A stretch of DNA of 64,000 bases. Origin: Lepisosteus oculatus. Its lineage: Eukaryota; Chordata; Actinopteri; Semionotiformes; Lepisosteidae. The stretch is taken from the NCBI RefSeq assembly GCF_040954835.1, contig NC_090704.1:35406979-35470978 (forward strand). The letters are read 5' to 3'. The notes under the pieces were generated by a model. The model had not been told where the DNA came from and did not search any database. It saw nothing but the letters and a program-made list of their open reading frames with translations. A program made the translations under genes and the position numbers. Shown in pieces: positions 56,331-64,000 of this stretch; positions within the stretch are counted from its first letter, which is position 1, and every line of letters starts with the position of its first letter.

Positions 56331-56872
56331 ATGGAGCCCGGAAGGGGTCATCGGTAGGAGAGAAAAAAGTTATATCGAGGGAACGATTTACGTTTTCTTT
56401 AATCCATGCGCACGAAATAACGTTTTCTAACTCTTTCCTTCGCAAGGACAGGTGAGGCATTAGCAGTGAAAGAGAGGTGCAGTCTAAACTAGTAGTTCAA
56501 GAGTACAGTAGCTACAATGCCCTAATAACTCATCCCCAAACCAAAATAAAACTTAATCACTTCATCTTTATACTTTCTCCTAATCTACAGCATTGTCAGA
56601 GAGTTAGGCTTTATTGTACTAATATAAAGACGCGATAACGTTTTAACTAGCGTTTGATAAAGTTATTGTTAGGAACCGTGGATAATGCTGGCGTTTTAGA
56701 AGCTTTCTATGTGCGTGCAACTATCGTGACAAAAAGAAAACGGGGGAGTTAAACAACATTATTTCGTGCGCACGAATGACAGAAAACGAGGGAACGACTT
56801 ATTTATTTCGAATTGTAAATCGTTTCCTCGATATTACCTTTTTTCCTACTAAGGGCCCCTCCCGGGCTCCGT
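56331..56872. mobile_element. MITE-like DNA transposon with ~60-bp terminal inverted repeats
   Basis: The left end ATGGAGCCCGGAAGGGG and the right end (reverse complement ACGGAGCCCGGGAGGGG) match. The match continues through 'gtaggag' or 'gtaggaa', 'ttatatcgaggg' or 'taatatcgagga', and 'aacgatttac'. Inside, 'tgcgcacgaaataacgtt' on the left is mirrored by 'aacattatttcgtgcgcac' on the right. No transposase is present, so it is non-autonomous. The 'cgtgcgcacga' subterminal motif recalls ISL2EU/Harbinger-type repeats, but this assignment is from memory. No clear target duplication is seen. Confidence 0.82.
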
Positions 56873-59800
56873 TACAGAGGCCCTTTTCAGTATCATAAAA
56901 TAATAAGGGATCTGCTGTTTGCAATTACAGACTTTTTGCAGCCTGTTCCGTTTGATGTTATCTTCACCAAGATTTTTTTAGCACAGGTTCAAGTGAACCC
57001 GTGTAACGTTTACCGCTTCAAAATTTTCCAAATAAGCATCGGCACAAAAGACAGATTTTAGCGTCTTTTAAAATGGACCATCTGTATATTTACAGATTTC
57101 TTCCTATATACATTTATTCTGGTAGGGCATTCTTGAGTTGATCCGAATGTGTCCATATACCGAACACTGCAGTGCAACTGATTACAGGCAAAAAGAAAAC
57201 ACCTGTCTGGAGGTCTGAGGGGGAAGAGACTGAAATCCCGCGTCGTCGTCTTCAAAATCGCTCCTCTATGACCTCGGGGTGGAGATGAAGGGGCTGGGTG
57301 GGCGCAATTCTCTAAACAGCGCTGTTATCAGGGGTAGCAGGTATACAAGAAGGACAGAGGCAGGACTTGAAAATAATACACAAGTTACAAAAGTAGCCAA
57401 CCTTAGGGAGGAAATGAATTGGTCAAGAATCAGCGACTCTTTCAGATAGAACTAAGGGCGGGATTTATTTGTATTGAAAGTATGAAGCCAAAGAAGGATA
57501 AAACAGGTTAAAAACAGAAAGCAGCAAAACTGAGATAATTCTCATATACTTTACATTCAAGTATCATATTAGACACGTTTAAATAATGATATACTGTAAA
57601 ACAATAGGAGCCGCTCTCAATATCCCACAAGCACTTAAATGCCAGTGTAAATACCTAGTTCGAGCGGCACCTGCGGGGAAACTGTTGAAGTAACATCAGA
57701 GCTCAATGGTCTTTCCTGAACTAGCCGTGCATTCCACATGCCAAGGAAATGGTCACTAGGTGAAATGGACATTCAGCGATTCATGATCAACATCGCTTTA
57801 ATGTATTAAAGTGCGCTTGAACATTAAATGTCACCTTGTATCCGCAGAACATGACGGTCTGGAGAAATGGATTTTCATACCCATTGATTATTCAGAAACC
57901 AAAGGTTATAAAGAACTGTGCTGTCTTTACCTTGTGTCAAGTAGGGATGTTAATAAGTAGTGTGATGGTGTTCCTATAATACATACGTCTGCTGTGCTGT
58001 TACCAGGGTGCTCTTTGAGGCTTTGCTACAAACGTTCTTGCTTTCTAATTTGCCCCTCATCACAATGGACATCCTAATTAATCGGGAGGAGAGAATCCTT
58101 CTATGACTGTCTTAATTTCATCGTTCTCAAAGTTTTTGCAGCAATAGTTCCATTTTTACCCCTCATTAAACTTGATCAAAGTAATCATATTCAGAAAAGA
58201 CCTGCTTGCCATGAAAACCCCGACAATTACCACTTCTGAGCTCTGTGATCCCGGGTTCGACTTGAGTCTTTATCTCTAGCTGAGCAATACCGAAGGTAGG
58301 ATGTGATTAGTCCACCAGGGCTCTCTCCAATTCTCGGCGACACAGCGCCCCTTGTGGTCTACTAGGTTATTGCAGGCATATGCCACTGCTGGTCCTGGTT
58401 CACATCGTGAAGACCTGAAGACTTCAAAACGCGCGATTCCAAATCTGGTAGGTATAACAAAAATACCGAGCGATTCAACATAAAAACTATACCCACGATT
58501 TCTGTTTCTCAAGCTTCCTGTTGCAAAGCTTTATTCTTCATCGAATGCATTTATCTTACAAACACTGTAGTGAATACAGTACCGTATTTATCTTAAAGGA
58601 ATCCTGGAAGAAAGTTATGTGATCAAAGGATTTGTGAAATAGAATATAGCACAAGGGCACTATAGACTCCATTTTGAAACACTAATGCGATTAAATTCCC
58701 ATTCCCATTAAATCCTATAGTGATTGAAGCACCTCAGTGTTTTGAATACAGGGACCTATATTTCCCTGTTTACCACTATTTCCATTTAACTGGCACAGTT
58801 GCTGTCTGGACCATGCTTTCATAGCTGTGTTTAGAAACGTAGACACTCTGCACCTTTAAACATAAAAACGAGAAAAATATCTGAACCCATTGCAAGAGGA
58901 ACTGCAGCTCCAAACATCAGCATGTCACAGCTGGGAAGGCAGTGTTAAAGAAGCATGGGGGAGATCAAAAAGGATTTTCTCTTGCAAATGGAGAACATGG
59001 GGGACAGTGTTTGGAGAATGAACCCCAGGGGTGGAGCACACCTCAGTGTTCGTGGAGTCCTGTCATGGAGTCCATTGTAAGTATCCCTTTCACAATGTAC
59101 ATCTCTGGCGGATACTGCTTCTGTGTGCATTTTTTCCCTGCTCTGAAAGGAAGTGGTCCTGCCCCTATTCCATGCGTGTAGGATGATGGAGTTTGCTCCT
59201 GTGCACTTATGCACCACCATGCACTGCATTCACAATTATCAACAGGAGAACACGACCTACAGGGCAGGAGTAAGCACTGATATTTAGGTTAAATCAGATG
59301 CATTCTTGTTCAATTAATTAGGACCAGCTTTTCATATATGACAACCTCGACAGTGGTAATTAAATAAGATTTCCTTTTTAGTACAGTACAGGCCTAGTCT
59401 GAAGTTTATTTCAGTCTAGGGGTGTCCAGTCCTGGTCCTGGAGGGCCGGTGTGTCTGTAGTTTTTCCAGGTCTCTTTAAAGCAGCAGAACCTACAGCGCT
59501 GGAAGAGGGTGTTAAACTGGTCACTTAAGTCAATAATAAGGTGATTCAGGTCACTGAGAGTCCATCTGGAGAGACACTGACTTCCAGGACCAGGAATGGG
59601 GTTCCCTGATCTCTGGGGAAAATGTGTCATATGTTCTTGCTGCTATTTGTCCATCTACCTCAAAAACAAAAACATTTTTTACCCTGAGAAAAAAATCCCA
59701 AAAGTCAAAACTGAGTTGGAAAATATGTCCAGGATACAAAGTGATATGAAAACCTAGGAGGACTGATACTTAAGTAATGGCACTTTTATGTCAGGCAGCC

Positions 59801-61333
59801 ATAAAATTTTTAACTCCAAACAGAGAAGTCCAGCATCACGTTTTGAAACCGAAGCCTCTGGCAAGGATGCTGGTAGGACAACACCAACCTTCCTCCTAAT
59901 CAATAAATCAACAACATGCATGCATCTGCGTTTTTTTTAAACAAAGGGGTAACAACATAGAAGGGCAACAGCAAAGACTCCCCAAAGTGCAACACTTCAG
60001 TCCATTATAGGCAATATGAGCAAACAGACTCTTGGTCAAACTAATGACAGAGCAGCAGAGCAGTATATTTGACAATCAGCAGAACTTAATAAAGGTTACA
60101 AATGAGAGGGCACCACTCTGCCCATTTAGCTCATTTGGGTACCAGCGGTTGAGTGATCCGGTCATGTCTTGTAAGACGCTAAGGTATAATCTTCAAAAAC
60201 ATGGCTTTCAGGGTGGCACATTACTTTAAACCTGGGATAATATCTGATCACATCTGTCATTGCAAATTTTCTATAGGGTAGAAGTTTGACATGAGTTGAT
60301 GTATTTAAGAGCTGCATAAAACCTACAATGGAGAACCTACTATGCATTGGGAGAATGTCAGAATCCTGGCTTCTCTGTCAGGAGCTTCCACATCATTTAG
60401 AGGCTGCCAAGATTTCTAGGTTGTAAGCCATCACTAAAACATGTCCACGATAGCTATGAACAGTGCAACTCCAAATGATTGTTGTTTTTTGTTTTTTACA
60501 GTGAAATGCTTTCACTACCTGCAACAATCAAAGTCCATTTCTCTTCTTGCTTTTACAGTTCTTCACCCACAGCTGCATTTCAGACAGTTAAAATCCTTAT
60601 TACGTGTACATCGTGTGTTTTGCAACATGGCTCAGATAACTGGTGGAAGTTTAAAAAAAAAGGAACATCCAAACCGATGAATAAAAATGAATAAAAAAAT
60701 ATCTGTGTAAATATTTAAAATTTGAAGTACATTGAATCACCAAAATGGATGAATATTCAGTATTTTATGTGCAATTTCCCAATTTTCCACTTGTGATGGC
60801 TGTTTTTCATTTCTTTGTATATAGCATATATGGTAGAGAGAGAGAACGATTCTATCATTTCCCCCTTTGAATAAAACTGCTAATATTTGCTTCACTGCTG
60901 TTGCTGTCCTTTTTTTCTCAAGCCAGACTGATCTGTGGTAAAAAGAAGTTTTCTTTAAACTTTACACAGACTTATTCCTAACATAGCGCCTGAGCTCATT
61001 TCACATATTTAGCAGAACTGAAGCCAGACTGTCACTGCTGTCCCATGCAAGTCGATTAAACCAGCTTGGAAAATTCCACTCTTCAGTGCAGAAGAAACAT
61101 CCTCTTTCAGATCAGGAAAGAAGGTGAAGGACTTGCGAGGACCCTTGGGTTCCAGTGTGAAGCCTCCTCTGGCAGCAGCACTGAAGAACGGGGAGCTCCA
61201 GGGGGCAGGAGGCCAGGCGGGGTGGGAGTAGTGGGCAGAAGATATCTGTTGATGGATGGCCCCCCAGGACTGATCAGGACCGGTCTGCCACCCCACTTAC
61301 CAGTACGCCCCGCTCCGCCCCTCCCCCCTCCGG
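56873..61333. other. Intergenic stretch between QRICH2 and MFSD11 3' end
   Basis: Mostly unique AT-rich DNA with one repeat at 59,411-59,612. The MFSD11 3' UTR must begin at 61,333 and run leftward. The first canonical AATAAA on the - strand that I find is at about 59,405-59,410, next to the repeat, which would imply a UTR of about 1.9 kb; a nearer non-canonical signal is possible. No coding exon is supported. Confidence 0.5.
59411..59612 (+). repeat. Dispersed fish repeat ('ccagtcctggtcctggaggg')
   Basis: It reads 'gtccagtcctggtcctggag', 'ggccggtgtgtctgtagttt', 'gtgttaaactggtcacttaa' and 'ttccaggaccaggaatgggg'. Related pieces occur at 7.7 kb, 15.8 kb and 61.7 kb. Confidence 0.75.
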
Positions 61334-61495
61334 TCAGATACTGTCATAGTCAGAGTCACGCCGCTTGGACACGGACACCCACTCCGCCATGAAGAAGGTC
61401 AGGGTCCCGAAGAAGCCGGCCAGCACCATGATGAGCAGCTGCCACTGCAGGAGGAGGTAGTTGCTGTAGAAGAAGGCCACCGCCGCGCTGATGGA
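61334..61495 (-). CDS. MFSD11: MFSD11 last exon
   Basis: 162 nt, 53 residues plus TGA, starting between codons after TGTGTTGCAG. It contains two hydrophobic helices, the second with a Gly-Phe-Phe-Gly-Thr-Leu-Thr-Phe-Phe block, and a short basic tail. Confidence 0.95.
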   Translation of the reverse strand, partial: SISAAVAFFYSNYLLLQWQLLIMVLAGFFGTLTFFMAEWVSVSKRRDSDYDSI

Positions 61496-63711
61496 CTGCA
61501 ACACAGGCGGGAGAGTCTGGAGTCACGGCACAGTTACAGCAGACGGGCCGCGCACAGCTCCCTCCCCCAGCCGAGATCCGGCCTCCTCCCGGCCCCCAGA
61601 CCGCCCAGCCCCCTCCGACATGAACAAAATCCCCTCCGCCAAACAGGTCAGATGCCTATCAGGGGAGGATACGGGACGCAGGCGAACAACACCGGTCCCA
61701 GCAGATCGCTCCAAACTCAATTACCCAACACTTTCGTCTCAACCACTTGAGCTAGTGATCTGTCCAATTAAATCGTTTAGAGATTATTTTGGAATGAGAA
61801 ACCTCCAGCTCTCAAGGACCACAGCTGACTAAGCCAACTCATCAAAACACACATTTTGCAAACTGATAATTGAGAGGTGACCTACAGTATAAGATGTGCT
61901 GGAATAAATCTCAAGGACCATGACTGGCCACGCCTGCTATAGACACGCATGTTCCCTGTGATACGCTCTTGTTAATACGAGAACACAACGGACCTTATAT
62001 AGACCTTACATTTTCACAAAACCTGTGACGTAGGCAGATACTTTACTATTCTTTTGATCCACATGCCAAAGAGTCCAAATAATCCAATTACAATAAAAAC
62101 AGTGCAATCAAACTTTAAATCAAACTTCTGGGCTATTGTCTCCAAAGGGGCTTTGTCGTTTTCTGAAATCTGAATATCATTTAAAGGAAACGCATCAAAA
62201 TTCAGATCCAAACGCACATTGGAAATGCAGACATTGTAAATGTCCTTCAGCCTCGAGACCTTGTTGATAACACAATTCATAAAAACAGGGCTATAGTAGC
62301 ACAGATGTTTCAGTGCAATAAACAGGGATTACAAATAACTGCAATGGTTCCTGCAATCTCCTGCTATGCATGGCTTCTTTCTATGCTTTGGGATTGACTA
62401 TCAGACATAAAGGATGTGACAAATACTCCGGCATGGAGACATGTCTGATGAGAGAGGATCACCTGTACAAATTTGAAGACGGCAAAGGCTGGGGCGCTGT
62501 CCTCAGGGAACGTGAATCCCACGATGCTCAGCAGCTGGGTGTTGAAGCAGCTGTCCCCCAAACCCAGCAGAAAACTGCACAGCAATGCCACTTCCTTACT
62601 GAAATCACAGCACAGCACAGTCAGGGACAACCCTGGGATTCATCTCAGGATATGTTGCGGTATCCCAGGGATCTGGGCGCTTGAGATCTCAGGATAAGTG
62701 CATTGAAATATTGCCACATTTATTGTTTGAGAATTGTTCTACAATTACCTCGGGGTTAAGAAGGCCTGCAGATTTGTTCCCTCCTCGGGGGCAATGGGCG
62801 CATCGCTGGCGATGTTCAAGAAGATCAGGTAGAAAGCCAGGTAGTGGGTGAACAAGCCCAGCAGGACCACTGGATTCCTCCCAAATCGGTTGCTCTTGTT
62901 CAGCATCCCAAAGACACTACCTCCTAATCAGATGCCGCAAAAGGACAGTGAGGTAGGAGGAAATGGACCAAGAAGCCCTTTTTCACTGTCATTAAAATGC
63001 ACACTCATTCCAGACGATGGTATGAGTGAGGGCGGGACAGAAGATTTGGATTTGCTATGCTGTGCTTCTACTCCAGTAAAGACAGAGTGAGAATAATTTC
63101 CTCTTAAATAAACAGTGGCACAGGTCTTTTATCTGCTAGACACAATGAGCCGTCATAAATCCGTCCATCTATTTTCTTGTCAATTCAAGGCCGTGGGGGA
63201 GCTGAAGCCTACCCCAGTAAGCAACGGGTACATGTTGGATGCAATGCCAATTTATCACAGGGCACACACAGATGCAAAGAAGCACACACTCACACCAGGG
63301 CCAGTTTTCCCAGAAGCCAATTCATTTACCAGTATGGCTACGGACTGCGGGAGGAAACCGGACCACCCACAGGAAGCCCACGCAGACACGGGGAAACCAT
63401 ACAAAGTTTATGCAGAGAGCGCCCAGGAATTGAACCACAGGGCCCCAGCACTGCGAGGCAGCAATGCTAACCACTGTCACAAATGCTATCATACATCCAA
63501 CATTTAACATTTTTTATCCCACGAAGTGCTTGAGAGGTGCTCAGACACTTCCTTCGTGTTTCTCTGGTGGCCTCTGCAGACTCACCCAGTATCTCCCCCA
63601 CGCCGATGAAAATGCCAGAGAGGCCGATGAGACCCTTGGCGTCCTCCCCAAAGCGAGTCATGGCGCCGATGCAGGTCCCATAGACACCGCTGTAGAACGT
63701 CAGCTCCAGGC
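61334..63711 (-). CDS. MFSD11: MFSD11, 3' part (UNC93-like protein MFSD11), four last coding exons
   Basis: Four exons on the - strand join in frame into 196 C-terminal codons, with the stop at 61,334-61,336. Seen in order: GVYGTCIGAMTRFGEDAKGL, GLSGIFIGVGEILGGSVFGM, SNRFGRNPVVLLGLFTHYLA, FLLGLGDSCFNTQLLSIVGF, Ser-Ala-Pro-Ala-Phe-Ala-Val-Phe-Lys-Phe-Val-Gln, and AFFYSNYLLLQWQLLIMVLA. The C-terminus is Ser-Asp-Tyr-Asp-Ser-Ile. This is the second half of the 12-helix major-facilitator fold of the UNC93/MFSD11 family. The protein is a predicted multi-pass membrane protein, and its substrate is not established. About 450 residues are usual, so more than half of the gene lies beyond the right edge. 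It is in the same orientation as QRICH2. Confidence 0.95.
61738..61945 (-). repeat. Diverged copy of the 59.4-kb repeat family in an MFSD11 intron
   Basis: On the - strand it reads 'ggcgtggccagtcatggtcc' followed by 'ttgagatttattccagcac', matching the start of the family. The remainder is diverged. Confidence 0.5.
62463..62598 (-). CDS. MFSD11: MFSD11 penultimate exon
   Basis: 136 nt, 45 full codons plus one base of a split Ser. It contains FLLGLGDSCFNTQLL and a conserved Glu-Asp-Ser-Ala-Pro-Ala-Phe block. Acceptor GTGATTTCAG, donor CAG|GTGATC. Confidence 0.95.
62749..62923 (-). CDS. MFSD11: MFSD11 third-last exon
   Basis: 175 nt: two bases of a Gly codon, 57 codons and two bases of the next Ser. 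It contains RFGRNPVVLLGLFTHYLA, and then Asp-Ala-Pro-Ile-Ala-Pro-Glu-Glu-Gly-Thr. The acceptor is CTGATTAG|GA, with an in-frame TGA just upstream that confirms the boundary. Donor GAG|GTAATT. Confidence 0.94.
63159..63478 (-). mobile_element. tRNA-headed SINE, full length, - orientation, in an MFSD11 intron
   Basis: It reads 'ccgtccatctattttcttgt', 'cagtaagcaacgggtacatg', 'ttatcacagggcacacacag', 'ttttcccagaagccaattca', 'ggactgcgggaggaaaccgg' and 'gcaatgctaaccactgtcac'. The 130-codon frame across it is a repeat by-product. Confidence 0.9.
63586..63711 (-). CDS. MFSD11: MFSD11 fourth-last exon
   Basis: 126 nt: two bases, 41 codons and one base. It contains Leu-Glu-Leu-Thr-Phe-Tyr-Ser-Gly-Val-Tyr-Gly-Thr and a glycine-rich helix. 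Acceptor TACCCCTGCAG, donor CTGG|GTGAGT. Confidence 0.95.
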
Positions 63712-64000
63712 CTGCAGGGGTACAGGGGTGGGGTGCAGCTGAGGTTACAGACTAGTGGAACAAGATGTGTGCTGTCTGTCCCCACGAATGACCAGGAGGT
63801 AAGGAAAAGTGGCATAGGCACAGATAACCAGACAAAAGAGTGATGGACCGAAGTATCAAAGAAAGCCTAAAGCTCTGCAAAACTTGTCTTTTTGTTAGGA
63901 AATTCTTACATCTACAAATGTACGACATCCAAGATCAAAATTACTTTAATTGTTTCCATTCATCGCCTTATGCTAATCACTGCGCCACTATGTTAAGATA
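63712..64000 (-). other. MFSD11: MFSD11 intron, right edge of window
   Basis: Intronic sequence upstream of the fourth-last exon. The last about 30 nt (tgctaatcactgcgccacta) look like the head end of another SINE cut by the window edge. No further exon is visible. Confidence 0.6.

Noticed and set aside
58235..58275. tRNA B-box-like 'cgggttcgact' at about 58,250
   Set aside because: No A box at the right distance and no cloverleaf. Probably chance or a decayed SINE head.

Overview
The window looks like nuclear DNA of a ray-finned fish. The coding sequence is split into short vertebrate-type exons with GT-AG introns. The genes are a vertebrate gene set, and the spaces between exons are filled with fish-type mobile DNA: a tRNA-headed SINE, CR1/L2/Rex-like LINE fragments, Tc1/mariner remnants and MITEs. 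The exact species cannot be told from the sequence. The repeat repertoire would suit a non-teleost ray-finned fish or an early-branching teleost, but that is inference.

Layout. (1) 1-4746, + strand: the end of UBALD2. Only the last coding exon (4420-4746) is present; the 5' exons lie before the window. (2) 4747 to about 23,050: 3' flank and intergenic DNA. It is almost repeat-free to about 11.5 kb, then rich in SINE, LINE and Tc1 debris. (3) 23,112-55,514, - strand: a complete QRICH2 gene. I could join 21 coding exons with matching splice phases into one open frame of about 1,133 codons, with a poly(A) signal 53 nt after the stop. Intron 1 is about 12 kb. (4) 55,515-61,333: intergenic and upstream DNA of QRICH2, with a MITE-like transposon. 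(5) 61,334-63,711, - strand: the last four coding exons of MFSD11, whose 5' part lies beyond the right edge.

UBALD2 (+) and QRICH2 (-) face each other tail to tail, which I recall is also the order on human chromosome 17q25. MFSD11 lies in the same human band but further away, so its adjacency here implies a rearrangement in one lineage. The three genes do not form a pathway. QRICH2 is a sperm-flagellum protein, MFSD11 is a UNC93-type membrane protein, and UBALD2 is a small UBA-like-domain protein.

The most unusual signals are not genes. They are: an 84-bp almost perfect palindromic repeat in QRICH2 intron 6, with relatives at 17 kb and 35 kb, whose core carries hammerhead-ribozyme-like boxes; a 34-bp minisatellite in QRICH2 intron 20; a ~540-bp inverted-repeat element upstream of QRICH2; a 24-nt microexon and two NAGNAG acceptors in QRICH2; and an internal Pro/Ser/Ala-rich exon where the mammalian protein has a large Gln-rich region.
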